Part shown: in pieces, positions 47,158 through 59,072 of the stretch | Numbering within the stretch: the first letter of the stretch is position 1 | How the letters are laid out: every line of letters starts with the position of its first letter | DNA from: Microcebus murinus | Lineage: Eukaryota; Chordata; Mammalia; Primates; Cheirogaleidae | Length of the DNA stretch: 64,000 bases | NCBI RefSeq assembly: GCF_040939455.1 | Contig: NC_134118.1 | Span: 77,648,680 to 77,712,679 of the forward strand | Direction of reading: 5' to 3' | Position numbers and translations under genes: made by a program | Notes under the pieces: generated by a model | What the model was told of the DNA's origin: nothing | The model's input: the letters and a program-made list of their open reading frames with translations, nothing else | The model's database searches: none

Positions 47158-50100
47158 CCCTGCCTGCCCGTCTGTCGTGGGTGAGTCGACACAGCCAGAT
47201 CCGCACTGCGCCCTGCCTGACCGTCTGCCGTGGGTGAGTGGACACAGCCAGATCCACACTGCGCCCTGCCTGCCCGTTTGCCGTGGGTGAGTGGACACAG
47301 CCCGATCCGCACTGCGCCCTGCCTGACCGTCTGCCGTGGGTGAGTGGACACAGCCAGATCCACACTGCGCCCTGCCTGCCCGTCTCCCGTGGGTCAGTGG
47401 ACACAGCCAGATCCGCACTGCGCCATGCCTGACCGCCTGCCATGGGTGAGTTGACACAGCCAGATCCGCACTGCGCCCTGCCTGCCCGTCTCCCGGGGGC
47501 GACTGGACACAGCCAGATCCGCACTGCGCCCTGCCTGCCCTTCTGCCATGGGTGATTGGACACCGCAAGATCCGCACTGCGCCCTGCCTGCCCGTCTCCC
47601 GTGGGTGAGTGGACACAGCCAGATCCGCACTGCGCCGTGCCTGACCGCCTGCCATGGGTGAGTTGACACAGCCAGATCCGCACTGCGCCCTGCGTGCCCG
47701 TCTCCCGGGGGCGACTGGACACAGCCAGATCCGCACTGCGCCCTGCCTGCCCTTCTGCCATGGGTGATTGGACACCGCAAGATCCGCACTGCGCCCTGCC
47801 TGCCCGTCTCCCGTGGGTGAGTGGACACAGCCAGATCCGCACTGCGCCCTGCCTGCTCGTCTGCCGTGAGCGAGTGGACACAGCCAGATCCACACTGCGC
47901 CCTGCCTGACCGTCTGCCGTGGGTGAGTGGACACAGCCAGATCCGCACTGTGCCCTGCCTGCCCGTCTCCCGTGGGCGAGTGGACACAGCCAGATCCGCA
48001 CTGCGCCCTACCTGCCCGTCTCCAGTGGGCGAGTGGACACAGCCAGATCCGCACTGCGCCCTGCCTGCCCGTCTGCCGTGGGCGAGTGGACACAGCCAGA
48101 TCCGCACTGCGCCCTGCCTGACCGTCTGCCGTGGGTGAGCGGACACAGCCAGATCCGCACTGCACCCTGCCTGACCGTCTGCTGTGGGTGAGTGGACACA
48201 GCCAGGTCCGCACTGCGCCCTGCCTGCCTGTCACCCGTGGGCGAGTGGACACAGCCAGATCCGCACTGCACCCTGCCTGCCCGTCTCCCGTAGGCGAGTG
48301 GACACAGCCAGATCCGCACTGCGCCCTGCCTGCCGGTCTCCCGTGTGTGAGTGGACACAGCCAGATCCGCACTGCGCCCTGACTGCCCGTCTGCCGTGGG
48401 CGAGTGGACACAGCCAGATCCGCACTGCGCCCTGCCTGACCATCTGCCGTGGGTGAGTGGACAAGCCAGATCCACACTGCGCCCTGCCTGTCCGTCTGCC
48501 GTGGGCGAGTGGACACAGCCAGATCCGCACTGCGCCCTGCCTGCCCGTCTGCCGTGGGTGAGTGGACACAGCCAGATCCGCACTGCGCCCTGCCTGCCCG
48601 TCTGCCGTGGGTGAGTGGACACAGCCAGATCCGCACTGGGCACTGCCTGACCGCCTGCTGTGGGTGCGTGGACACAGCCAGATCCGCACTGCACCCTGCC
48701 TGACCGGCTGCCGTGGGTGAGTGGACACAGCCAGATCCATACTGCGCCCAGCCTGCCCGTCTGCCTTTGGTCAATGGACATAGCCAGATCCACACAGCAC
48801 CGTCTCTGCCCATCTCCCGTGGGTGAGTGGACACAGCCAGATCCGCACTGCACCCTGCCTGACCGTCTGCTGTGGGTGAGTGGACACAGCCAGGTCCGCA
48901 CTGCGCCCTGCCTGCCTGTCACCCGTGGGCGAGTGGACACAGCCAGATCCGCACTGCACCCTGCCTGCCCGTCTCCCGTAGGCGAGTGGACACAGCCAGA
49001 TCCGCACTGCGCCCTGCCTGCCGGTCTCCCGTGTGTGAGTGGACACAGCCAGATCCGCACTGCGCCCTGACTGCCCGTCTGCCGTGGGCGAGTGGACACA
49101 GCCAGATCCGCACTGCGCCCTGCCTGACCGTCTGCCGTGGGTGAGTGGACAAGCCAGATCCACACTGCGCCCTGCCTGTCCGTCTGCCGTGGGCGAGTGG
49201 ACACAGCCAGATCCGCACTGCGCCCTGCCTGACCGTCTGCCGTGGGTGAGTGGACACAGCCAGATCCGCACTGCCCCCTGCCTGACCGTCTGCCGTGGGT
49301 GAGTGGACACAGCCAGATCCACACTGCGCCCTGCCTGACCGCCTGCCGTGGGTGAGTGGACACAGCCAGATCCACACTGCGTCCTGCCTGTCCGTCTGCC
49401 GTGGGTGAGTGGACACAGCCAGATCCGCACTGCGCCCTGCCTGACCGTCTCCCGTGGGTGAGTGGACACAGCCAGATCCGCACTGCGCCCTGCCTGCCCG
49501 TCTCCCGTGGGTGAGTGGACACAGCCAGATCCGCACTGCACCTTGCCTGCCCGTCTCCCGTCAGTGAGTGGACACAGCCAGATCCGCACTGCGCGCTGCC
49601 TGCCCGTCTCCCATGGGCATGTGGAAACAGCCAGATCCGCACTGCGCGCTGCCTGCTTTTCTGTCGTGGGCGAGTGGACACAGCCATATCCGCATTGCGC
49701 CCTGCCTGCCCGTCTGCCGTGGGTGAGTGGACACAGCCAGATCCACACTGCGCCCTGCCTGCCCGTCTGCCGTGGGTGAGTGGACACAGACACATCCGCA
49801 CTGCGCCCTGCCTGACCCTCTCCCGTGGGTGAGTGGACACAGCCAGATCCGCACTGCGCCCTGCCTGCCCGTCTCCCGTGGGCGAGTGGACACAGCCAGA
49901 TCCACACTGCGCCCTGCCTGCCCGTCTCCCGTGGGCGAGTGGACACAGCCAGATCCGCACTGCGCGCTGCCTACCCGTCTCCCGTGGGCGAGTGGACACA
50001 GCCAGATCCGCACTGCGCGCTGCCTGCCCGTCTGTCGTGGGCGAGTGGACACAGCCATATCTGCACTACGCCCTGCCTGACCGTCTGCCGTGGGTGAGTG

Positions 50101-53100
50101 GACTCCGCCAGATCCGCACTGCGCCCTGCCTGACCGCCTGTCGTGGGTGAGTGGACACAGCCAGATCCGCACTGCGCCCTGCCTGCCCGTCTGCCGTGGG
50201 TGAGTGGACACAGCCAGATCCGCACTGCGCCTTGCCTGCCCGTCTCACGTGGGTGAGTGGACACAGCCAGATCCGCACTGCGCCCTACCTGCCCGTCTCC
50301 CGTGGGTGAGTGGACACACCAGATCCGCACTGCACCCTGCCTGACCGTCCTTCGTGGGTGAGTGGACACCGCCAGATCCGCACTGCGCCTTGCCTGCCCG
50401 TCTCCCGTGGGTGAGTGGACACAGCCAGATCCGCACTGCGCCCTGCCAGCCCGTCTTCCGTCAGTGAGTGGACACAGCCAGATCCGCACTGCGCCCTGCC
50501 TGCCCGTCTCCCGTGGGTGAGTGGACACAGTCAGATCCGCACTGCGCGCTGCCTGCCCGTCTCCCGTGGGCGAGTGGACACAGCCAGATCCGCACTGCGC
50601 CCTGCCTGCCCGTCTGTCGTGGCCGAGTGGACACAGCCAGATCCGCACTGCGCACTGCCTGACCGTCTGCCGTGGGTGAGTGGACACAGCCAGATCCGCA
50701 CTGCGCCCTGCCTGACCGCCTGCCGTGGGCGAGTGGACACAGCCAGATCCGCACTGCGCTCTGCCTGACCGTCTGCCGTGGGTGAGTGGACACAGCCAGA
50801 TCCACAGTGCGCCCTGCCTGCCCGTCTGCCGTGGGCGAGTGGACACAGCCAGATCCGCACTGCGCCCTGCCTGACCGTCTGCCGTGGGTGAGTGGACACA
50901 GCCAGATCCGCACTGCGCCCTGCCTGACCGCCTGCCGTGGGCGAGTGGACACAGCCAGATCCACACTGCGCCCTGCCTGCCCGTCTCCCGTGGGCGAGTG
51001 GACACAGCCAGATCCGCACTGCGCGCTGCCTACCCGTCTCCCGTGGGCGAGTGGACACAGCCAGATCCGCACTGCGCGCTGCCTGCCCGTCTGTCGTGGG
51101 CGAGTGGACACAGCCATATCTGCACTACGCCCTGCCTGACCGTCTGCCGTGGGTGAGTGGACTCCGCCAGATCCACACTGCGCCCTGCCTGCCCGTCTGC
51201 CGTGGGTGAGCGGACACAGCCAGATCCGCACTGCGCACTGCCTGACCATCTGCCGTGGGTGAGTGGACACAGCCAGATCCGCACTGCGCCCTGCCTGACC
51301 GCCTGTCGTGGGTGAGTGGACACAGCCAGATCCGCACTGCGCCCTGCCTGCCCGTCTGCCGTGGGTGAGTGGACACAGCCAGATCCGCACTGCGCCTTGC
51401 CTGCCCGTCTCACGTGGGTGAGTGGACACAGCCAGATCCGTACTGCGCCCTACCTGCCCGTCTCCCGTGGGTGAGTGGACACACCAGATCCGCACTGCAC
51501 CCTGCCTGACCGTCCTTCGTGGGTGAGTGGACACCGCCAGATCCGCACTGCGCCTTGCCTGCCCGTCTCCCGTGGGTGAGTGGACAAAGCCAGATCCGCA
51601 CTGCGCCCTGCCTGCCCGTCTTCCATCAGTGAGTGGACACAGCCAGATCCACACTGCGCCCTGCCTGCCCGTCTCCCGTGGGTGAGTGGACACAGTCAGA
51701 TCCGCACTGCGCGCTGCCTGCCCGTCTCCCGTGGGCGAGTGGACACAGCCAGATCCGCACTGCGCCCTGCCTGCCCGTCTGTCGTGGCCGAGTGGACACA
51801 GCCAGATCCGCACTGCGCACTGCCTGACCGTCTGCCGTGGGTGAGTGGACACAGCCAGATCCGCACTGCACCCTGCCTTACCGCCTGCCGTGGGCGAGTG
51901 GACACAGCCAGATCCTCACTGCGCTCTGCCTGACCGTCTGCCGTGGGTGAGTGGACACAGCCAGATCCACACTGCGCCCTGCCTGCCCGTCTGCCGTGGG
52001 CGAGTGGACACAGCCAGATCCGCACTGCGCCCTGCCTTACCGTCTGCCGTGGGTGAGTGGACACAGCCAGATCCGCACTGCGCCCTGCCTGACCGCCTGC
52101 CGTGGGTGAGTGGGCAAAGACAGATCCGCACTGCGCCCTGCCTGCCCGTCTCCCGTGGGCGAGTGGACACAGCCAGATCCACACTGTGCCCTGCCTGCTC
52201 TTCGGCCGTGGGTGATTGGACACAGCCAGATCCTCACTGCGCCCTGCCTGACCGTCTGCCGTGGGTGAGTGGACACAGCCAGATCCACACTGCGCCCTGC
52301 CTGCCCGTCTGCCGTGGGTGAGTGGACACAGCACGATCCGCACTGCGCCCTGCCTGACCGTCTGCCGTGGGTGAGTGGACACAGCCAGATCCGCACTGCG
52401 CCCTGCCTGACCGTCTGCTGTGGGTGAGTGGACACAGCCAGATCCACACTGCACCCTGCCTGCCCGTCTTCCGTGGGCGAGTGGACACAGCCAGATCCGC
52501 ACTGCACCCTGCCTGACCGTCTGCTGTGGGTGAGTGGACACAGCCAGGTCCGCACTGCGCCCTGCCTGCCTGTCACCCGTGGGCGAGTGGACACAGCCAG
52601 ATCCGCACTGCACCCTGCCTGCCCGTCTCCCGTAGGCGAGTGGACACAGCCAGATCCGCACTGCGCCCTGCCTGCCAGTCTCCCGTGTGTGAGTGGACAC
52701 AGCCAGATCCGCACTGCGCCCTGACTGCCCGTCTGCCGTGGGCGAGTGGACACAGCCAGATCCGCACTGCGCCCTGCCTGACCGTCTGCCGTGGGTGAGT
52801 GGACAAGCCAGATCCACACTGCGCCCTGCCTGTCCGTCTGCCGTGGGCGAGTGGACACAGCCAGATCCGCACTGCGCCCTGCCTGACCGTCTGCCGTGGG
52901 TGAGTGGACACAGCCAGATCCGCACTGCCCCCTGCCTGACCATCTGCCGTGGGTGAGTGGACACAGCCAGATCCACACTGCGCCCTGCCTGACCGCCTGC
53001 CGTGGGTGAGTGGACACAGCCAGATCCACACTGCGTCCTGCCTGTCCGTCTGCCGTGGGTGAGTGGACACAGCCAGATCCGCACTGCGCCCTGCCTGACC

Positions 53101-54205
53101 GTCTCCCGTGGGTGAGTGGACACAGCCAGATCCGCACTGCGCCCTGCCTGCCCGTCTCCCGTGGGTGAGTGGACACAGCCAGATCCGCACTGCACCTTGC
53201 CTGCCCGTCTCCCGTCAGTGAGTGGACACAGCCAGATCCGCACTGCGCGCTGCCTGCCCGTCTCCCATGGGCATGTGGAAACAGCCAGATCCGCACTGCG
53301 CGCTGCCTGCTTTTCTGTCGTGGGCGAGTGGACACAGCCATATCCGCATTGCGCCCTGCCTGCCCGTCTGCCGTGGGTGAGTGGACACAGCCAGATCCAC
53401 ACTGCGCCCTGCCTGCCCGTCTGCCGTGGGTGAGTGGACACAGACAGATCCGCACTGCGCCCTGCCTGACCCTCTCCCGTGGGTGAGTGGACACAGCCAG
53501 ATCCGCACTGCGCCCTGCCTGCCCGTCTCCCGTGGGCGAGTGGACACAGCCAGATCCACACTGCGCCCTGCCTGCCCGTCTCCCGTGGGCGAGTGGACAC
53601 AGCCAGATCCGCACTGCGCGCTGCCTACCCGTCTCCCGTGGGCGAGTGGACACAGCCAGATCCGCACTGCGCGCTGCCTGCCCGTCTGTCGTGGGCGAGT
53701 GGACACAGCCATATCTGCACTACGCCCTGCCTGACCGTCTGCCGTGGGTGAGTGGACTCCACCAGATCCACACTGCGCCCTGCCTGCCCGTCTGCCGTGG
53801 GTGAGCGGACACAGCCAGATCCGCACTGCGCACTGCGTGACCATCTGCCGTGGGTGAGTGGACACAGCCAGATCCGCACTGCGCCCTGCCTGACCGCCTG
53901 TCGTGGGTGAGTGGACACAGCCAGATCCGCACTGCGCCTTGCCTGCCCGTCTCACGTGGGAGAGTGGACACAGCCAGATCCGCACTGAGCCCTACCTGCC
54001 CGTCTCCCGTGGGTGAGTGGACACACCAGATCCGCACTGCACCCTGCCTGACCGTCCTTCGTGGGTGAGTGGACACCGCCAGATCCGCACTGCGCCTTGC
54101 CTGCCCGTCTCCCGTGGGTGAGTGGACACAGCCAGATCCGCACTGCGCCCTGCCTGCCCGTCTTCCGTCAGTGAGTGGACACAGCCAGATCCGCACTGCG
54201 CCCTG
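47158..54205. repeat. Block B2 (second long B copy)
   Basis: This block is colinear with B1 as described there. It keeps the 4-monomer doublet (about 47,430-47,860), the 22-monomer pair (about 49,878-52,102), the GGACAAGCC deletion (48,458, 49,147, 52,800) and the GGACACACCAG deletion (about 50,311, 51,477, 54,019). It differs by a 13-monomer gain (about 48,158-48,850 region), a two-monomer loss near 50,110 and a one-monomer loss near 53,930. Similarity to B1 ends near 54,205, where CTGTCGTGGGCGAGTGTACAC begins. Confidence 0.85.
48535..48850. repeat. A-type intruder inside B2
   Basis: About six monomers match A3 near 42,972-43,287 (displacement 5,563 bp). They contain GCACTGGGCAC, CTGCTGTGGGTGCGTGGAC, CTGACCGGCTGCC, CCATACTGCGCCCAGCC and a V monomer at 48766. 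B sequence corresponding to about 7,053-7,430 lies on both sides, so the intruder sits between two copies of the same seven B monomers. Confidence 0.83.
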
Positions 54206-57151
54206 CCTGCCCGTCTGTCGTGGGCGAGTGTACACAGCCATATCCGCACTGCACCCTGCCTGCCCGTCTGCCGTGGGTGAGTGGACACAGCCGGATCCAC
54301 ACTGCGCCCTGCCTGCCCGTCAGCCGTGGGCGAGCGGACATAGCCAGATCCGCACTGCGCACTGCCTGACCGTCTGCCGTGGGTGAGTGGACACTGCCGG
54401 ATCCGCACTGCGCCCTGCCTGACCGCCTGTCGTGGGTGAGTGGACACAGCCAGATCCGCACTGCGCCCTGCCTGCCCGTCTCCGGTCAGTGAGTGGACAC
54501 AGCCAGATCCGCACTGCGCCCTGCCTGCCCGTCTCCCGTGGGCGAGTGGACACAGCCAGATCCACACTGCGCCCTGCCTGCCCGTCTCCCGTGGGCGAGT
54601 GGACACAGCCAGATCCGCACTGCGCGCTGCCTACCCGTCTCCCGTGGGCGAGTGGACACAGCCAGATCCGCACTGCGCGCTGCCTGCCCGTCTGTCGTGG
54701 GCGAGTGGACACAGCCATATCTGCACTACGCCCTGCCTGACCATCTGCCGTGGGTGAGTGGACTCCGCCAGATCCACACTGCGCCCTGCCTGCCCGTCTG
54801 CCGTGGGTGAGCGGACACAGCCAGATCCGCACTGCGCACTGCGTGACCATCTGCCGTGGGTGAGTGGACACAGCCAGATCCGCACTGCGCCCTGCCTGAC
54901 CGCCTGTCGTGGGTGAGTGGACACAGCCAGATCCGCACTGCGCCCTGCCTGCCCGTCTGCCGTGGGTGAGTGGACACAGCCAGATCCGCACTGCGCCTTG
55001 CCTGCCCGTCTCACGTGGGAGAGTGGACACAGCCAGATCCGCACTGCGCCCTACCTGCCCGTCTCCCGTGGGTGAGAGGACACACCAGATCCGCACTGCA
55101 CCCTGCCTGACCGTCCTTCGTGGGTGAGTGGACACCGCCAGATCCGCACTGCGCCTTGCCTGCCCGTCTCCCGTGGGTGAGTGGACACAGCCAGATCCGC
55201 ACTGCGCCCTGCCTGCCCGTCTTCCGTCAGTGAGTGGACACAGCCAGATCCGCACTGCGCCCTGCCTGCCCGTCTCCCGTGGGTGAGTGGACACAGTCAG
55301 ATCCGCACTGCGCGCTGCCTGCCCGTCTCCCGTGGGCGAGTGGACACAGCCAGATCCGCACTGCGCCCTGCCTGACCGCCTGCCGTGGGCGAGTGGACAC
55401 AGCCAGATCCGCACTGCGCTCTGCCTGACCGTCTGCCGTGGGTGAGTGGACACAGCCAGATCCACACTGCGCCCTGCCTGCCCGTCTGCCGTGGGCGAGT
55501 GGACACAGCCAGATCCGCACTGCGCCCTGCCTGACCGTCTGCCGTGGGTGAGTGGACACAGCCAGATCCGCACTGCGCCCTGCCTGACCGCCTGCCGTGG
55601 GTGAGTGGGCACAGACAGATCCGCACTGCGCCCTGCCTGCCCGTGTCCCGTGGGCGAGTGGACACAGCCAGATCCACACTGCGCCCTGCCTGCTCTTCGG
55701 CCGTGGGTGATTGGACACAGCCAGATCCTCACTGCGCCCTGCCTGACCGTCTGCCGTGGGTGAGTGGACACAGCCAGATCCACACTGCGCCCTGCCTGCC
55801 CGTCTGCCGTGGGTGAGTGGACACAGCACGATCCGCACTGCGCCCTGCCTAACCGTCTGCCGTGGGTGAGTGGACACAGCCAGATCCGCACTGCGCCCTG
55901 CCTACCGTCTGCTGTGGGTGAGTGGACACAGCCAGATCCACACTGCACCCTGCCTGCCCGTCTGCCGTGGGCGAGTGGACACAGCCAGATCCGCACTGCA
56001 CCCTGCCTGACCGTCTGCCGTGGGTGAGTGGACACAGCCAGATCCGCACTGCGCGCTGCCTGCTTGTCTGTCGTGGGCGAGTGGACACAGCCATATCCGC
56101 ACTGCGCCCTGCCTGCCCGTCTGCCGTGGGTGAGTGGACACAGCCAGATCCACACTGCGCCCTGCCTGCCCGTCTGCCGTGGGTGAGTGGACACAGACAG
56201 ATCCGCACTGCGCCCTACCTGACCCTCTCCCGTGGGTGAGTGGACACAGCCAGATCCGCACTGCGCCCTTCCTGCCCGTCTCCCGTGGGCGAGTGGACAC
56301 AGCCAGATCCACACTGTGCCCTGCCTGCCCGTCTCCCGTGGGCGAGTGGACACAGCCAGATCCGCACTGCGCGCTGCCTACCCGTCTCCCGTGGGCGAGT
56401 GGACACAGCCAGATCCGCACTGCGCGCTGCCTGCCCGTCTGTCGTGGGCGAGTGGACACAGCCATATCTGCACTACGCCCTGCCTGACCGTCTGCCGTGG
56501 GTGAGTGGACTCCGCCAGATCCACACTGCGCCCTGCCTGCCCGTCTGCCGTGGGTGAGCGGACACAGCCAGATCCGCACTGCGCACTGCCTGACCATCTG
56601 CCGTGGGTGAGTGGACACAGCCAGATCCGCACTGCGCCCTGCCTGACCGCCTGTCGTGGGTGAGTGGACACAGCCAGATCCGCACTGCGCCCTGCCTGCC
56701 CGTCTGCCGTGGGTGACGGACACAGCCAGATCCGCACTGCGCCTTGCCTGCCCGTCTCACGTGGGTGAGTGGACACAGCCAGATCCGCACTGCGCCCTAC
56801 CTGCCCGTCTCCCGTGGGTGAGTGGACACACCAGATCCGCACTGCACCCTGCCTGACCGTCCTTCGTGGGTGAGTGGACACTGCCAGATCCGCACTGCGC
56901 CTTGCCTGCCCGTCTCCCGTGGGTGAGTGGACACAGCCAGATCCGCACTGCGCCCTGCCAGCCCGTCTTCCGTCAGTGAGTGGACACAGCCAGATCCGCA
57001 CTGCGCCCTGCCTGCCCGTCTCCCGTGGGTGAGTGGACACAGTCAGATCCGCACTGCGCGCTGCCTGCCCGTCTCCCGTGGGCGAGTGGACACAGCCAGA
57101 TCCGCACTGCGCCCTGCCTGCCCGTCTGTCGTGGCCGAGTGGACACAGCCA
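54206..57151. repeat. B/higher-order mosaic
   Basis: Successive pieces match different upstream places: about 54,206-54,855 with 14,530-15,180 (39,676 bp), about 54,855-55,355 with 12,160-12,660 (42,694 bp), about 55,540-56,240 with 15,230-15,928 (40,311 bp), and about 56,378-57,050 with 16,014 onward (40,364 bp). Markers of the 40-monomer units (GGGCACAGACAG at 55,603, CAGCACGATCC, CTGCCTACCGTC) are in the same order as in 13,009-18,618. Register is kept at every switch. Confidence 0.72.
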
Positions 57152-58066
57152 GATCCGCACTGCGCACTGCCTGACCGTCTGCCGTGGGTGAGTGGACACA
57201 GCCAGATCCGCACTGCGCCCTGCCTGCCCGTCTCCCGTCAGTGAGTGGACACAGCCAGATCCGCACTGCGCGCTGCCTGCCCGTCTGTCGTGGGCGAGTG
57301 TACACAGCCATATCCGCACTGCACCCTGCCTGCCCGTCTGCCGTGGGTGAGTGGACACAGCCGGATCCACACTGCGCCCTGCCTGCCCGTCAGCCGTGGG
57401 CGAGCGGACATAGCCAGATCCGCACTGCGCACTGCCTGACCGTCTGCCGTGGGTGAGTGGACACAGCCAGATCCACACTGTGCCCTGCCTGCCCGTCTGC
57501 CGTGGGTGAGTGGACACAGCCCGATCCGCACTGCGCCCTGCCTGACCGTCTGCCGTGGGTGAGTGGACACAGCCAGATCCACACTGCGCCCTGCCTGCCC
57601 GTCTCCCGTGGGTCAGTGGACACAGCCAGATCCGCACTGCGCCATGCCTGACCGCCTGCCATGGGTGAGTTGACACAGCCAGATCCGCACTGCGCCCTGC
57701 CTGCCCGTCTCCCGGGGGCGACTGGACACAGCCAGATCCGCACTGCGCCCTGCCTGCCCTTCTGCCATGGGTGATTGGACACCGCAAGATCCGCACTGCG
57801 CCCTGCCTGCCCGTCTCCCGTGGGTGAGTGGACACAGCCAGATCCGCACTGCGCCGTGCCTGACCGCCTGCCATGGGTGAGTTGACACAGCCAGATCCGC
57901 ACTGCGCCCTGCGTGCCCGTCTCCCGGGGGCGACTGGACACAGCCAGATCCGCACTGCGCCCTGCCTGCCCTTCTGCCATGGGTGATTGGACACCGCAAG
58001 ATCCGCACTGCGCCCTGCCTGCCCGTCTCCCGTGGGTGAGTGGACACAGCCAGATCCGCACTGCGC
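57152..58066. repeat. 0.9-kb near-duplicate, copy 1
   Basis: This segment matches 58,158-59,072 at 1,006 bp (19 monomers minus 1). It contains GAGTGTACACAGCCATATCC, CGTCAGCCGTGGGCGAGCGGAC, CAGCCCGATCC and the 4-monomer doublet (GAGTTGAC, GCGACTGG, GTGATTGG twice). A 91-bp piece with CTACCTGCCCG, GGACACACCAG and CCTTCGTGGG separates the copies. Confidence 0.8.
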
Positions 58067-58157
58067 CCTACCTGCCCGTCTCCCGTGGGTGAGTGGACAC
58101 ACCAGATCCGCACTGCACCCTGCCTGACCGTCCTTCGTGGGTGAGTGGACACTGCCA

Positions 58158-59072
58158 GATCCGCACTGCGCACTGCCTGACCGTCTGCCGTGGGTGAGTG
58201 GACACAGCCAGATCCGCACTGCGCCCTGCCTGCCCGTCTCCCGTCAGTGAGTGGACACAGCCAGATCCGCACTGCGCGCTGCCTGCCCGTCTGTCGTGGG
58301 CGAGTGTACACAGCCATATCCGCACTGCACCCTGCCTGCCCGTCTGCCGTGGGTGAGTGGACACAGCCGGATCCACACTGCGCCCTGCCTGCCCGTCAGC
58401 CGTGGGCGAGCGGACATAGCCAGATCCGCACTGCGCACTGCCTGACCGTCTGCCGTGGGTGAGTGGACACAGCCAGATCCACACTGTGCCCTGCCTGCCC
58501 GTCTGCCGTGGGTGAGTGGACACAGCCCGATCCGCACTGCGCCCTGCCTGACCGTCTGCCGTGGGTGAGTGGACACAGCCAGATCCACACTGCGCCCTGC
58601 CTGCCCGTCTCCCGTGGGTCAGTGGACACAGCCAGATCCGCACTGCGCCATGCCTGACCGCCTGCCATGGGTGAGTTGACACAGCCAGATCCGCACTGCG
58701 CCCTGCCTGCCCGTCTCCCGGGGGCGACTGGACACAGCCAGATCCGCACTGCGCCCTGCCTGCCCTTCTGCCATGGGTGATTGGACACCGCAAGATCCGC
58801 ACTGCGCCCTGCCTGCCCGTCTCCCGTGGGTGAGTGGACACAGCCAGATCCGCACTGCGCCGTGCCTGACCGCCTGCCATGGGTGAGTTGACACAGCCAG
58901 ATCCGCACTGCGCCCTGCGTGCCCGTCTCCCGGGGGCGACTGGACACAGCCAGATCCGCACTGCGCCCTGCCTGCCCTTCTGCCATGGGTGATTGGACAC
59001 CGCAAGATCCGCACTGCGCCCTGCCTGCCCGTCTCCCGTGGGTGAGTGGACACAGCCAGATCCGCACTGCGC
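58158..59072. repeat. 0.9-kb near-duplicate, copy 2
   Basis: This is the downstream partner of 57,152-58,066. Unlike copy 1, it continues into the full B sequence (CTGCTCGTCTGCCGTGAGCGAG and onward), so copy 1 looks like a truncated duplicate of this one. Confidence 0.8.
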
